Origin: Actinomycetota bacterium
GTDB lineage: Bacteria > Actinomycetota > Actinomycetes > S36-B12 > UBA5976
Length of the DNA stretch: 62,222 bases
Direction: 5' to 3'
Assembly (NCBI GenBank): GCA_947448865.1
Contig: CANFOW010000004.1
Location: 1-62,222, forward strand
How positions within the stretch are numbered: position 1 is the first letter of the stretch; every line of letters begins with the position of its first letter. The notes beneath the pieces are model-generated. The model was not told the origin of the DNA, made no database searches, and saw only the letters and a list, made by a program, of their open reading frames with translations. Positions 44,451-54,618 of the stretch are shown here, piece after piece. Made by a program: the position numbers and the translations under genes.

Positions 44451-45590
44451 TTAGTGATCACCACGTGAGCGGAATCGCACAATCGAGCCAGTTCCGGCCA
44501 GTGTGCTATCCGACATGTTCGACACATACACAGTGCCTTCTTCGTCAACAGCAACACCATTAGGAAGATCGAGCTGGCCACTGCCAATGACAGAACGTCC
44601 GCTGGCAGGATGCGCGAATGGCACCTTAACAACATCGCCGGTAAACATTTCAACAGCGTAGAAATTGCCACGCTTGTCGAAGGTACATCCCGTGATGGTG
44701 CTAAATCCTGTTGCCCACACAGTTGCCACACTCAGGATTGTGGAGATGTCGTTGGGAACAGTTGCCTTCGGGTCAACGCGATAAACCTTGGCGGTCCCTG
44801 GTCCTGCAACAAAGAAGTCAGCCAGAGCTAACGTTCCAACATAGAGTGCGCCATCAGGACCTTGTGCAACACATGTTGGTACGGAATCGCTGTATTCAGT
44901 GTGTGGAAAGTGCGCGAGAACGTTGACGTCTCCAGAGGCAAGCACTTCATCAAGAGTGTTTGTTGCTGCATCGACAACGTACGTGTGACCCTTTGTGACG
45001 AGAACGCCATAGGGGTCAGAATCTGGGAATTGAGGCGACGCCCATGATTCGCCTACGTACTGAGCACTCCACGCAAGTCCAGCCGCACCAACGTCGGCAA
45101 TCGTGACGGGAGCATGTGTTCCTGTTGCCGTGACGAGTTCACCAAGCCCAGGTTCACCGGCAGCACCAATAATCGCGACATAACCAGACTTAGACCCACG
45201 TCCCCATGCTGAAATACCGTCTGGTCCAAGAGCTTCAAGTGATCCGCCCTCAATAGCTGCAGAAGACGCTAGGCCGCTAACGATGCGCGAAGCGCTCGGA
45301 TGCGACGACCCTGGACGCGAAATCGAAGTGATGGAACCAGTAGGACCCACTCCGAGCTGGACACCGTCAACCGAGTTACCTGAACCTAAGCCGGCTTCAG
45401 TGACGTAAAGCACTGGCGTATTGCCTTCGCCTAGCGCAATGCCGCGCGGATTATTCAGACCTGTAGCAATGACCTGCCCTTGTAAACGGCGTTCGCTTGA
45501 TGCCTGAGCTACGCTCGAAAGCCCCAACGATGCGACGATCGACGCCACAGCAGCAGATGAAGCAATGATTACTTTCGGGAGTCGTGACAT
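44451..45590 (-). CDS. Secreted ScyD/ScyE-family beta-propeller protein
   Basis: A 379-residue secreted protein. SRLPKVIIASSAAVASIVASLGLSSVAQA is a signal peptide. The mature part has repeated propeller blades of NHL type (NNPRGIALGEGNTPVLYVTEAG, LPNGVAVDEEGTVYVSNMS) and matches the ScyD/ScyE family. Those names come from scytonemin clusters in cyanobacteria, but actinobacterial members are widespread and of unknown function. AGGAA precedes ATG 45590. Confidence 0.83.
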   Translation of the reverse strand: MSRLPKVIIASSAAVASIVASLGLSSVAQASSERRLQGQVIATGLNNPRGIALGEGNTPVLYVTEAGLGSGNSVDGVQLGVGPTGSITSISRPGSSHPSASRIVSGLASSAAIEGGSLEALGPDGISAWGRGSKSGYVAIIGAAGEPGLGELVTATGTHAPVTIADVGAAGLAWSAQYVGESWASPQFPDSDPYGVLVTKGHTYVVDAATNTLDEVLASGDVNVLAHFPHTEYSDSVPTCVAQGPDGALYVGTLALADFFVAGPGTAKVYRVDPKATVPNDISTILSVATVWATGFSTITGCTFDKRGNFYAVEMFTGDVVKVPFAHPASGRSVIGSGQLDLPNGVAVDEEGTVYVSNMSDSTLAGTGSIVRFRSRGDH

Positions 45591-45732
45591 AAACAATTCC
45601 TAGCTGACTTGTGTGAATTCGCAGCACAATTATTGAGAGCGATTAGCACCGAAGGTCGACGCTATGAATTAGTAAGTGTACGGACACAAGCCGCTTGAAT
45701 TCAGGTTCATGACTAAACCTGACAATCGTGTG

Positions 45733-45806
45733 TGGGCGCTAAGGGACTTGAACCCCTGACCCTCTCGGTGTAAACGAGATGCTCTAGCCAACTGAGCTAA
45801 GCGCCC
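45733..45806 (-). tRNA. tRNA-Val (anticodon UAC)
   Basis: On the minus strand GGGCGCT pairs with AGCGCCC; the D arm GCTCAGTTGGCTAGAGC, anticodon stem-loop CTCGTTTACACCGAG with anticodon TAC, and T arm with GGTTCAAGTCC are all in place. Discriminator is A; the CCA end is not encoded. Confidence 0.95.
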
Positions 45807-45868
45807 TTTCAGGTGCACTGGCAAACTGTGCGGTCACTAACTTACCTAGCCTGAGCCAGAAAGTGAAA

Positions 45869-45964
45869 TCACGCACCAGGAAGTCTCGGGTCTACCCTGG
45901 TGCGTGACTTTCCCATTTCACACCACAACTCTCAAACTCGCATCTTGAGAGCGGCGCTGTGGTG
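45869..45964. terminator. Two hairpins downstream of the peroxiredoxin gene
   Basis: 45921-45964 forms a two-part stem (CACCACA/TGTGGTG and CTCTCAA/TTGAGAG) just after the peroxiredoxin stop; 45869-45907 forms a 12-bp stem (TCACGCACCAGG). Neither has a clear T run. They probably mark the end of the peroxiredoxin transcript or the leader of tRNA-Val. Confidence 0.4.
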
Positions 45965-45971
45965 GTAAAAA

Positions 45972-46433
45972 TTAGAGAATTGCGGCCAGGGCTTCTGTGT
46001 AGTCTGCGTGGTTACGCGCATCGCCAGGAGCATTAACGACTGACCAGCGCAGAATTCCCTCTTTATCAATAATGAAGGTGCCTCGAAGCGAGAATCCGCG
46101 AGCTTCAAAGAAGGCGCCGTACTTTTGCGAAATCTCGCCATGTGGCCAAAAATCGCTCAGGATTGGGAAGTTCAAATTCTCTTTCTCCGCGAATGCATGC
46201 AAGGCCGCTGATGAGTCGCACGAGATTCCAAGCACCTGAACATCATCTGTAACGAAGTGCTCTTTATTGTCGCGGATTGTGCACAGTTCTTCTGTACAGA
46301 TGTTTGTGAATGCCATGGGGTAAAAAATCAATACGACAACCTTGTCGCCGCGAAATTGTGACAAAACCACTTCTTCGCCAAATTGATTCTTCAACATGAA
46401 ATCCGGTGCCAACTGACCAATCTCGAGTGTCAT
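45972..46433 (-). CDS. Peroxiredoxin (AhpE/BCP type)
   Basis: A 153-residue thiol peroxidase. The active site FYPMAFTNICTEELC has the peroxidatic Cys after the T-x-x-C pattern of the AhpE group (1-Cys, or with the nearby Cys as partner), and GTFIIDKEGILRWSVVN is the usual later strand. It reduces hydrogen and organic peroxides in the cytoplasm. AGGACAG precedes the ATG. Confidence 0.9.
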   Translation of the reverse strand: MTLEIGQLAPDFMLKNQFGEEVVLSQFRGDKVVVLIFYPMAFTNICTEELCTIRDNKEHFVTDDVQVLGISCDSSAALHAFAEKENLNFPILSDFWPHGEISQKYGAFFEARGFSLRGTFIIDKEGILRWSVVNAPGDARNHADYTEALAAIL

Positions 46434-46518
46434 ACTGTCCTGCCTTTAGTGAGTGCCGATCACGAGCATGGATCGCTCGAGTATTTTTCTTTCGAACTTT
46501 AAGACTATTAGCGCGGTC

Positions 46519-46926
46519 TTAACGACGCGACTTCGGTGCAACAAGTCGCGTACCTTGCCAGGCTGGTGCGGCGCTTATTGTGCTCGTCGCTTGCAAGCCA
46601 GCTGTTGGCGCAGCATCGGAAATGTCGCTTGGTTCTACATGCCCAGGTCGCCCAGGCTTTGGTGTCATCAACCAGACAACACCTGAATCCGCTAGCGGGG
46701 CAAGGGCATCCACGAGAGCATCCACGAGATCGCCATCATCGTCGCGCCACCACAACAACACGACATCGACGACATCTTCAAAATCTTCATCAACGAGCTC
46801 GGCGACAGATTCAATTGCTTGCGTGATTGTGTCATCGCAGTCTTCTGCGTATCCCACTTCTTGCACTATCTGGCCGGCAGATATACCTAGCTTTCCTGCT
46901 AGTCCCGCAGGGGCGTTCTCAGTCAC
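46519..46926 (-). CDS. DUF3052 family protein
   Basis: A 135-residue protein from GTG 46926. LGISAGQIVQEVGYAEDCDD, ELVDEDFEDVVDVVLLWWRDDDGDLVDALVDALAPLADSG and PGRPGHVEPSDISDAAPTAGLQATSTIS match DUF3052, a family confined to actinobacteria and usually placed divergently from aceE as here. Function unknown; conserved linkage suggests a role near pyruvate dehydrogenase or acyl metabolism. Confidence 0.88.
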   Translation of the reverse strand: MTENAPAGLAGKLGISAGQIVQEVGYAEDCDDTITQAIESVAELVDEDFEDVVDVVLLWWRDDDGDLVDALVDALAPLADSGVVWLMTPKPGRPGHVEPSDISDAAPTAGLQATSTISAAPAWQGTRLVAPKSRR

Positions 46927-47078
46927 AATCCATAGTCCACCTGACAATTGCAGAATTAGCAACCGCCACGCAGAAATCGGCTAATGATTTTTCGCCCATA
47001 TCGTGGACTCACTTGGCGAATGCAGGCCCTCATGCGAGACAATATGTTGACACAACCTTGAAGCAGAGTGGGAAATAG

Positions 47079-49808
47079 ATGAGCGTGGAACGGGAATCGC
47101 TACTTGCGGGCGGACTACCAACCCAATATGTCGACGTCAATCCAGAGGAAACCCGCGAGTGGCTTGAATCCTTGGATGCCTTAATTGCTGCCGAAGGTGA
47201 GCAACGCGCTCGACACATTATGTTGTCACTTTTGCGCCATTCGTCCGAACGCAATGTGGGCTTACCAAGTCTTCGCTCCACTGATTACATCAACACAATT
47301 CCACCGGAACGTGAACCCGTTTTCCCAGGCGATGAAGCAATTGAACGACGCATCCGTTCTTACATTCGCTGGAACGCTGCCATCATGGTTCACCGTGCAC
47401 AGCGCCCTGGCGTAGGTGTTGGTGGACACATCTCAACGTATGCATCGAGCGCCTCACTGTATGAAGTGGGATTCAACCATTTCTTTAGAGGCCCAGACCA
47501 TCCCGGTGGTGGCGATCAGATTTTTATGCAAGGACATGCCTCACCTGGTGCCTACGCTCGCGCCTTTCTTGAGGGTCGTCTTTCCGAAGAGCGCCTTGAT
47601 GGTTTCCGCCAAGAACTTTCGGCTGCCCCTCATGGATTGCCGAGCTATCCTCACCCGCGCCTGATGCCAGATTTCTGGCAATTCCCCACCGTCTCTATGG
47701 GTCTTGGCCCGATGAATGCGATTTACCAAGCTCGATTTAATCGCTACCTGCATCACCGTGGCATTAAAGACACATCACAACAACATGTGTGGGCTTTCCT
47801 TGGTGACGGTGAAATGGACGAGCCTGAATCACTCGGCGCGATTGGTATTGCAGCTCGCGAGGAACTCGACAATCTCACGTTTGTCATCAACTGCAATCTG
47901 CAACGTCTCGATGGACCTGTGCGCGGAAACGGCAAAATCATTCAAGAACTCGAATCACATTTCCGTGGTGCTGGATGGAATGTCATCAAGGTCATCTGGG
48001 GACGCGAGTGGGATGAACTTTTGGCAATGGACAACGAAGGTGCGCTTATCAATTTGATGAACCGCACACCTGATGGTGACTTCCAAACGTACAAGAGTGA
48101 AAGTGGCGGATTTGTTCGCGACAACTTCTTTGGTCGTGATCCACGCACAAAAGCAATGGTCGAAGACTGGTCTGACGATCGCGTGTGGAATCTCAAGCGC
48201 GGTGGCCATGACTACGCCAAGCTGTATGCCGCATATGCAGCGGCTCAGGCACACACTGGCCAACCGACTGTGATCTTGGCGAAAACTATCAAGGGTTGGA
48301 CACTGGGTTCACACTTCGAAGGTCGCAACGCAACTCACCAGATGAAGAAACTGACGCTGGAAGATTTGTTGCATTTCCGTGACACTCTGCAAATTCCTTT
48401 GGCTGACAATCAAATCGACGCCAAGCTTCCTCCTTATTTCCATCCAGGCGAAGATCACGCGCATATCCAGTACCTCAAAGAACGTCGCCAGCAACTAGGT
48501 GGCAATCTTCCAGCACGTCGCAAGGTGTCCCGCCCACTGCAATTGCCTGGCGATGAAGCATACGCAGACATGAAATCTGGATCGGGCAATCAATACGTCG
48601 CAACAACAATGGCGTTTGTTCGCCTGCTGCGTGATCTGTTGCGCGATAAGAACATCGGTCATCGCATCGTGCCTATCATTCCTGATGAAGCCCGCACTTT
48701 TGGCATGGATAGCTTCTTCCCCACTCTCAAGATTTATTCACCACATGGACAGCAGTACATGTCGGTGGATCGCGACTTGATGTTGTCCTACAAAGAATCG
48801 GAAATCGGTCAGATTCTGCACGAAGGAATCAACGAAGCAGGATCCGTTGCATCGTGGACAGCCGTTGCAACGTCGTATTCAACACATGACGAACCAATGA
48901 TTCCCGTTTACATCTTTTATTCGATGTTTGGCTTCCAACGCACGGGCGATTCATTCTGGCTCGCTGGTGACCAGATGGCCCGCGGCTTCGTACTCGGAGC
49001 AACTGCAGGTCGTACGACACTAAACGGTGAAGGTCTCCAGCACGAAGACGGTCACTCGCATTTGTTGGCGTCAACGAACCCAGCTGTTATCGCATATGAC
49101 CCGGCATTTGCTTTCGAAATTGGTCACATTATTCGCGATGGTCTTCGCCGCATGTACGGTGAAGATTCTGAGAACGTGTACTACTACATCACGGTCTACA
49201 ACGAACCAATTATTCAGCCTGCAGAGCCTGAGTCCGTTGATGTTGACGGCATCATTCGCGGAATGCACTTGTACTCACGTGCTGCAGAACGCAAGTCGCT
49301 CCATGCACAGATTCTTGCCTCAGGTGTTTCCGTTCCTTGGGCATTGGAAGCACAGCGCAAACTTCACGAAGAGTGGGGTGTCAGTTCTGATGTGTGGTCC
49401 GTGACCTCATGGAACGAACTACGCCGCGATGGTCTTGAGGCAGATCGTCACAACCTGCTCAATCCATTAGGCGAAACCAAGCAGGCATATGTCACGCAAC
49501 GTCTGGCTGGCACAGACGGTCCTGTTATTGCAGTGTCTGACTACATGCGCGCAGTACAAGATCAGATTCGCGATTGGGTTCCTGGCGATTTCGTTTCCTT
49601 GGGAACTGATGGCTGGGGCATGTCAGATACTCGCGGTGCATTGCGACGCCACTTCCTAGTCGATGCCGAAAGTATTGTCGTGCAAACCTTGGCAATGCTG
49701 GCAAAGCGCGGCGAATTCGATGCACATCGAGTTCAAGAAGCCATTGATCGCTACCAACTCCACGACCCGAAGGCAGCCGGAGCAGGCAACACCGAGGGTG
49801 GCGGCTGA
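47079..49808 (+). CDS. aceE: Pyruvate dehydrogenase E1 component, homodimeric type
   Basis: A 909-residue thiamine-diphosphate enzyme that decarboxylates pyruvate and passes the acetyl group to E2. The ThDP/Mg motif [10 protein letters not shown]...NCNLQRLDG lies at ~residues 242-275; [21 protein letters not shown] and the C-terminal domain ([21 protein letters not shown]) complete it. E2 and E3 are not in the window. It supplies acetyl-CoA for the adjoining accD and fab genes. The aldo/keto reductase starts two bases after its stop. Confidence 0.96.
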   Translation: MSVERESLLAGGLPTQYVDVNPEETREWLESLDALIAAEGEQRARHIMLSLLRHSSERNVGLPSLRSTDYINTIPPEREPVFPGDEAIERRIRSYIRWNAAIMVHRAQRPGVGVGGHISTYASSASLYEVGFNHFFRGPDHPGGGDQIFMQGHASPGAYARAFLEGRLSEERLDGFRQELSAAPHGLPSYPHPRLMPDFWQFPTVSMGLGPMNAIYQARFNRYLHHRGIKDTSQQHVWAFLGDGEMDEPESLGAIGIAAREELDNLTFVINCNLQRLDGPVRGNGKIIQELESHFRGAGWNVIKVIWGREWDELLAMDNEGALINLMNRTPDGDFQTYKSESGGFVRDNFFGRDPRTKAMVEDWSDDRVWNLKRGGHDYAKLYAAYAAAQAHTGQPTVILAKTIKGWTLGSHFEGRNATHQMKKLTLEDLLHFRDTLQIPLADNQIDAKLPPYFHPGEDHAHIQYLKERRQQLGGNLPARRKVSRPLQLPGDEAYADMKSGSGNQYVATTMAFVRLLRDLLRDKNIGHRIVPIIPDEARTFGMDSFFPTLKIYSPHGQQYMSVDRDLMLSYKESEIGQILHEGINEAGSVASWTAVATSYSTHDEPMIPVYIFYSMFGFQRTGDSFWLAGDQMARGFVLGATAGRTTLNGEGLQHEDGHSHLLASTNPAVIAYDPAFAFEIGHIIRDGLRRMYGEDSENVYYYITVYNEPIIQPAEPESVDVDGIIRGMHLYSRAAERKSLHAQILASGVSVPWALEAQRKLHEEWGVSSDVWSVTSWNELRRDGLEADRHNLLNPLGETKQAYVTQRLAGTDGPVIAVSDYMRAVQDQIRDWVPGDFVSLGTDGWGMSDTRGALRRHFLVDAESIVVQTLAMLAKRGEFDAHRVQEAIDRYQLHDPKAAGAGNTEGGG

Positions 49809-49810
49809 TC

Positions 49811-50737
49811 GTGAACCGTTTGCACCTTGGAAAAACAACGCTGAGCGTTCATCCGTTGTGTCTAGGTGGCAATGTGTTCGGGTGGAGTGCCAACGAAGTT
49901 GAGTCGACTGCGGTATTGAATCGCTATTTCGATATGGGTGGCAACTTCATTGACACCGCAGACATGTACAGCGAATGGCACGACGGAAATGTTGGTGGAG
50001 AAAGCGAATCCATCATTGGTAACTGGATGGCTGCACGCGGAAACCGTGACGACGTTGTTATTGCAACCAAAGTTGCAAAGTCTTCTCGTCGACAAGGTTT
50101 AAGTGCCGACAACATTCGCCTTGCGGTTGATGAATCACTTGCTCGACTGAAAACCGACTACATCGATATTTATTACGCTCATCACGATGACAACGACGTA
50201 CCGCTTACAGAAACCTTGACCGCTTTTCACGAACTGGTCGTTGCAGGCAAAGTGCGTTATCTCGGAGCATCGAACTACACAGGTGAACGTCTCGCCGAGG
50301 CACTTCGCATTTCACGTGAACTTGGAATAAGCGAGTACGTCGTCGTACAACCGCTGTTCAACGTGATTGAAAGAAGCGAATACGAAGGTACTTTGCAAAA
50401 CCTATGTGTCTCCGAAAATATTTCTTGCCTTCCCTACTATTCGGTAGCGCGCGGATTACTGACCGGAAAGTACACACGTGATCATTTCGCAGACAGCGTT
50501 CGTGCAGAAGATATTGAAGAAACTGTCGATGAGCGTTCGTGGGCCATTGTGGATCAGGTTGCAGAAATTGCTCAAGAGCTCAACGTATCTATGTCCGCTG
50601 TAGCTTTAGCGTGGCTTCGGGCACAAGGCGCAGTCGCAAGTCCGATTGCGAGTGCACGTGTTGAGTCACAGCTTTCTGATCTGATGGAACTTGTCACCCT
50701 CACTGACGCGCAACGTGCAACACTGTCTGAACTTTAA
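49811..50737 (+). CDS. Aldo/keto reductase
   Basis: A 308-residue TIM-barrel NADPH oxidoreductase. The catalytic tetrad is visible as Asp and Tyr in FIDTADMYSEW, Lys in IATKVAKS and His in YYAHHDDND, and the cofactor-binding part near PIASARVESQL. It starts with GTG two bases after aceE and is probably co-transcribed. The substrate is unknown; members of this group reduce aldehydes and sugars. Confidence 0.9.
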   Translation: MNRLHLGKTTLSVHPLCLGGNVFGWSANEVESTAVLNRYFDMGGNFIDTADMYSEWHDGNVGGESESIIGNWMAARGNRDDVVIATKVAKSSRRQGLSADNIRLAVDESLARLKTDYIDIYYAHHDDNDVPLTETLTAFHELVVAGKVRYLGASNYTGERLAEALRISRELGISEYVVVQPLFNVIERSEYEGTLQNLCVSENISCLPYYSVARGLLTGKYTRDHFADSVRAEDIEETVDERSWAIVDQVAEIAQELNVSMSAVALAWLRAQGAVASPIASARVESQLSDLMELVTLTDAQRATLSEL

Positions 50738-50755
50738 GTACGTCATGGTTGCAGC

Positions 50756-51952
50756 ATGAGTTCGGATTCCAACACTTCTGACGACCTGGCCGCAGAGCAT
50801 GCCGTTCTCGTGCGTCGACTGCAAAGTGAACTTGGCGATCTCACGACAAACGTGACTAAGCGCATGGACGATGTTTTGGCTTGGTTTAGTGCTCTGTCTG
50901 CCCGAGATCGCGCATCTGTTTCAGCTCTTGCGCATCTCGGCGTGAGGACATTCGTCGAATGGTTTGAGCATGGGGTGAACTCCGCAACAATTACCGACCG
51001 AATTTTCACCAGTGCACCTCGCGAACTCGCAGACACACTCAGCCTCGAACAAACCGTTGAACTCGTTCGCACGACAATTGCTGTTGTTGAAGAATCCATC
51101 AACGACATTGCAGGCGACAACCCGCTGCGTCAGGCAACTCTGCGCGAATCACTTTTGAGATACTCAAGTGAAGTTGCCTTCGCTGCAGCGAATTCCTATG
51201 CCCAGTTCGCAGAAACTCGTGGCGCCTGGGATGCCCGCCTTCAGGCACAAGTTCTCGATGCCATTCTGAGCGGAACTCAAGATGACACTTTGGAATCTCG
51301 CGCGAATGCCGCTGGCTGGAAAATGGATAACGGAATTTTCGTTTTGATTGGCCCTGCCCCGAGCAATCGAGTTGCTGCCGAAGTGCACGTTGCTCAAATT
51401 CAACGCACGGCAAAGACAACCAAACTTGATGCGCTCGTAGGTGTACAAAGCGACTTACTTGTTGCCATCATCGGCGGTGTTCCTACCGACATGTCAGTAC
51501 AACAAGCTGCTAGGCCTTTCATCGGTCACTTTGGTGCAGGAGCAGTTGTAGCCGGACCGCTGGTCGATGGGCTTTTGCAAGCTCATGACTCAGCCCAGGC
51601 TGCCCTATCCGGTTTCCGAGCACTGCCTCTCACATCGTTTACAACTCGACTTGTTACACATGAGCAACTGATAGCCGCGAGAGTTCTTAACGGAGACCTT
51701 GAAGCCCTCGATGCAATCGCACAGGTGATTGCCACAAAATTACGCGAAGATACCCGACACACGTTGGGTACTTTCCTAGAACGAGCAACGAGTATCGAGT
51801 CCTGCGCTCGGCTTGATTTTGTGCACGTCAACACTGTGCGTTATCGCCTCAAGCAGGTTGAAGAACTGATTGGCCTAGATCCCTTTGAGCCGCAGGACGC
51901 ATTAGTGCTCACATTAGGCCTCATGAAGGCCCGCACAATCACTTCTTTGTAG
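50756..51952 (+). CDS. fasR: PucR/CdaR-type regulator of fatty-acid synthesis (FasR-like)
   Basis: A 398-residue regulator with a C-terminal PucR-type helix-turn-helix, FVHVNTVRYRLKQVEELIGLDPF, and a preceding degenerate GGDEF-like domain. Its place directly before fabD matches streptomycete FasR, which activates the fabD-fabH-acpP-fabF operon. The name is given on this synteny and domain layout. The 78-bp gap to fabD should hold its binding site. Confidence 0.85.
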   Translation: MSSDSNTSDDLAAEHAVLVRRLQSELGDLTTNVTKRMDDVLAWFSALSARDRASVSALAHLGVRTFVEWFEHGVNSATITDRIFTSAPRELADTLSLEQTVELVRTTIAVVEESINDIAGDNPLRQATLRESLLRYSSEVAFAAANSYAQFAETRGAWDARLQAQVLDAILSGTQDDTLESRANAAGWKMDNGIFVLIGPAPSNRVAAEVHVAQIQRTAKTTKLDALVGVQSDLLVAIIGGVPTDMSVQQAARPFIGHFGAGAVVAGPLVDGLLQAHDSAQAALSGFRALPLTSFTTRLVTHEQLIAARVLNGDLEALDAIAQVIATKLREDTRHTLGTFLERATSIESCARLDFVHVNTVRYRLKQVEELIGLDPFEPQDALVLTLGLMKARTITSL

Positions 51953-52030
51953 GCTTCCTACAATAAAATGCCTTAGAATTTAGCCACACGATAGCCTAGT
52001 TGCAGGGTATCTATACGGAAGGCTGAACGC

Positions 52031-53215
52031 GTGCTTGCAATCGTAGCCCCAGGTCAAGGTTCTCAGGTCCCAGGTTTTCTGACTCCATGGTTAGAACTGC
52101 CCAATTTTGAAGACCGTATGCGTTGGATGGGAACCGTTGCCGGCATCGACCTCGTCGCTCATGGCACAACCTCCGACGAAGACACCATCCGCGACACTGC
52201 GATTGCGCAACCACTAATCGTTGGCGCCGGAATGGTCTCGCTACTGAGCCTGTTCCCACATCCAGGTGAAGCATTTGCCAAAGTTGGCATGGGTGCCGGT
52301 CATAGTGTCGGTGAAATTACTGCAGCAGCTGCCTCGCATGTGATCTCGGCTGAGCAAGCCATGGTTTTTGTGCGCGAACGCGGTAAGGCGATGGCACAAG
52401 CCGCTGCCATGACTGCAACAAGCATGTCGGCCGTCCTTGGTGGGGACCGCGATGAAGTACTTGCATGTATTGCAAAGCATGGTTTAACTGCTGCAAATGA
52501 AAACGGCGCTGGCCAGATTGTTGCCGCCGGAACTGTTGAGCAACTTGAAGCGTTTGCTCAAGAGCCTCCTGCAGGAGCACGCATTCGTCCGCTGTCTGTT
52601 GCAGGCGCATTCCACACTTCGCACATGGCTCCCGCAGTCGGCGTCCTGGCTCAACATGCAAAAGCGATTTCAACACACGACACCAGAATTCAACTGCTGA
52701 GTAATGCTGATGGAACAGTTGTGCGCAATGGTCGAGATGTCCTGAAGCGCTTGGTCACCCAAGTCAGCAATCCGGTTCGCTGGGATTTATGTATGCAGAC
52801 CATGCTCGACCTCGGTGTGACTGGTCTAATCGAACTTCCACCAGCAGGCACACTTGTCGGTCTTGCCAAACGTGCAATGCCCGACGTGGAAGCACTTGCT
52901 TTGAAGACACCTGATGACATCCCTGCAGCACTGGACTTAATTGCTCGCCATGCGGCTTCCCAAGATCACAGCGACTCTCCAACGTGGAGACTCGTCGTTG
53001 CACCATTCAAGGGAATCATTGAATTCAATGTCAGTGAAGATCCTGGAACTGTTTTGAACCATAACGCGCAAGTAGCAACAATTCGCACCTTGCGTGATGA
53101 ATATAAGGTCATGGCTCCACACGGCGGAACAATTGTCGAATGGCTCGTAACTGATGGCGATCCTGTCAATCCGGGCCAGCCGCTGCTTCGCCTCCATCCG
53201 CAGGCTGGCGCATGA
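52031..53215 (+). CDS. fabD: Malonyl-CoA:ACP transacylase with extra biotinyl-like C-terminal domain
   Basis: A 394-residue protein. Residues 1-~308 are FabD: APGQGSQ, GAGHSVGE with Ser92, RGKAM with Arg117, and AFHTSHM with His195. Standard FabD ends near there. Residues ~318-390 form an added domain, WRLVVAPFKGIIEF...APHGGTIVEWLVTDGDPVNPGQPLLRL, which follows a biotin/lipoyl-attachment fold; but where biotinyl domains have M-K-M, this one has L-R-D (Arg355), so it should not be biotinylated. It could bind a carboxylase partner or be structural. GTG start; ATGA overlap with fabH. Confidence 0.92.
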   Translation: MLAIVAPGQGSQVPGFLTPWLELPNFEDRMRWMGTVAGIDLVAHGTTSDEDTIRDTAIAQPLIVGAGMVSLLSLFPHPGEAFAKVGMGAGHSVGEITAAAASHVISAEQAMVFVRERGKAMAQAAAMTATSMSAVLGGDRDEVLACIAKHGLTAANENGAGQIVAAGTVEQLEAFAQEPPAGARIRPLSVAGAFHTSHMAPAVGVLAQHAKAISTHDTRIQLLSNADGTVVRNGRDVLKRLVTQVSNPVRWDLCMQTMLDLGVTGLIELPPAGTLVGLAKRAMPDVEALALKTPDDIPAALDLIARHAASQDHSDSPTWRLVVAPFKGIIEFNVSEDPGTVLNHNAQVATIRTLRDEYKVMAPHGGTIVEWLVTDGDPVNPGQPLLRLHPQAGA

Positions 53216-54207
53216 GCACACTGAAAAGCCCCACGACGCATTCAGCGGCGGGGCTCATTGGTCTTGGTGCATATCGCCCTGAACGCGTTGTCACCAATGA
53301 TGAAGTCGCTGCACGCATTGACTCGTCGGATGAATGGATTCGGGAACGTTCTGGAATTATCGAACGTCGCTACGCCGGTGCGGATGAAACCGCAGCCTCA
53401 ATGGGCGCTGCCGCCGCAGCTCGAGCTATTGCCGATGCAGGTTTGCAACCCACAGACATCGACGTTGTCATGGTCGCTACCTTCACGCACAGATTCCAAA
53501 CACCGTCAGCTGCTGCGGAAGTCAGCCATCTCATCGGAGCGACGAATGCGTCTGCTTTTGATATCTCAGCAGCCTGCGCAGGATTTTGTTACGGCCTTGG
53601 AATTGCCGACAGTTTGATTCGTTCGGGTACTGCAAAGAACATTGTTCTCGTCGGTACCGAAAAGCTCAGCGACTTTTTGAATCCTGATGATCGAGGCACT
53701 GCGTTTATTTTTGCTGACGGAGCGGGTGCGGTTGTTATCTCAGCAACCACGACGCAGGGAATCAGCCCAACCGTGTGGGGCGCTGATGGCTCTGCAATGG
53801 ATGCCATCATCATGGAACCAGACTCCGTGCAAGCTGGAATCACACACGAACCATCGCACATCACCATGCAAGGTCAACGAGTCTTTCGATGGGCAGTTGG
53901 CAGCATGGGCGACGTATGCAAAGACGCCCTCGCGCAATCTGGCATTCAAGCAACAGACCTTGTTGCATTTGTGCCACACCAAGCGAACCTGCGCATTACC
54001 AACGCCATTGTGAAGCACCTTGATTTACCTGAATCTGTCATCGTTGCTAAAGACATCGAATACACAGGCAACACCTCCGCTGCATCAATACCGCTCGCTT
54101 TGGACGCATTACGTTCAAGTGGCCAGATCAAGACCGGCGATCCTGTCTTGCTCGTTGGATTTGGTGCCGGCCTTGCCTACGCTGCGCAAGTAGCACTCAC
54201 CCCATAA
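53212..54207 (+). CDS. fabH: 3-oxoacyl-ACP synthase III
   Basis: A 331-residue KAS III that condenses an acyl-CoA primer with malonyl-ACP to start fatty-acid synthesis. The catalytic triad is Cys in ISAACAGFCYG, His in VPHQANLRI and Asn in YTGNTSAASIP. SSDEWIRERSGIIERR is the usual N-terminal motif. The ATG overlaps the fabD stop (ATGA). Confidence 0.95.
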   Translation: MSTLKSPTTHSAAGLIGLGAYRPERVVTNDEVAARIDSSDEWIRERSGIIERRYAGADETAASMGAAAAARAIADAGLQPTDIDVVMVATFTHRFQTPSAAAEVSHLIGATNASAFDISAACAGFCYGLGIADSLIRSGTAKNIVLVGTEKLSDFLNPDDRGTAFIFADGAGAVVISATTTQGISPTVWGADGSAMDAIIMEPDSVQAGITHEPSHITMQGQRVFRWAVGSMGDVCKDALAQSGIQATDLVAFVPHQANLRITNAIVKHLDLPESVIVAKDIEYTGNTSAASIPLALDALRSSGQIKTGDPVLLVGFGAGLAYAAQVALTP

Positions 54208-54282
54208 GTTCCGGCTGACAACCCCAGTCGGTAAAACAACCCGCTTAACCTGCGGGAAGTCCTACAAGAAGGAGAACGAACA

Positions 54283-54522
54283 ATGTCACATGAGGACATC
54301 CTCGCGGGCCTAGCCGCGATCGTGAACGAAGTAGCTGGAATTCCAGCAGAAACCGTTCAAATGGAAAAGTCATTCGTAGACGACCTAGACGTTGACTCAT
54401 TGTCAATGGTTGAAGTTGTTATGGCATGCGAAGACAAGTTTGGCGTCACCATTCCTGACACAGAGGTCAAGAACCTCAACACCGTCGCGGATGCTGTCAA
54501 CTACATCGCAGCACACAAGTAA
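54283..54522 (+). CDS. acpP: Acyl carrier protein
   Basis: A 79-residue ACP with the phosphopantetheine serine in DDLDVDSLSMVEVV. GAAGGAGAACGAACA gives a strong ribosome-binding site. A hairpin without T run lies between it and fabF, which could raise acpP mRNA over its neighbours, as ACP is needed in excess. Confidence 0.95.
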   Translation: MSHEDILAGLAAIVNEVAGIPAETVQMEKSFVDDLDVDSLSMVEVVMACEDKFGVTIPDTEVKNLNTVADAVNYIAAHK

Positions 54523-54544
54523 GAAACGATCGACACAGTCTTTA

Positions 54545-54575
54545 ACGTGGTGGATGGTTCTGCCATCCACCACGT
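54545..54575 (+). promoter_or_regulatory. Intra-operon hairpin between acpP and fabF
   Basis: A perfect 13-bp stem (ACGTGGTGGATGG and its complement) with a TTCTG loop, 22 bases after the acpP stop. No T run follows, so it is more likely an mRNA-stabilising or processing element, or a leaky terminator, than a full stop. Confidence 0.65.
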
Positions 54576-54618
54576 GACGACACGCTAAGCCCATTCAACA
54601 TAATCGGAAGGATCGACA

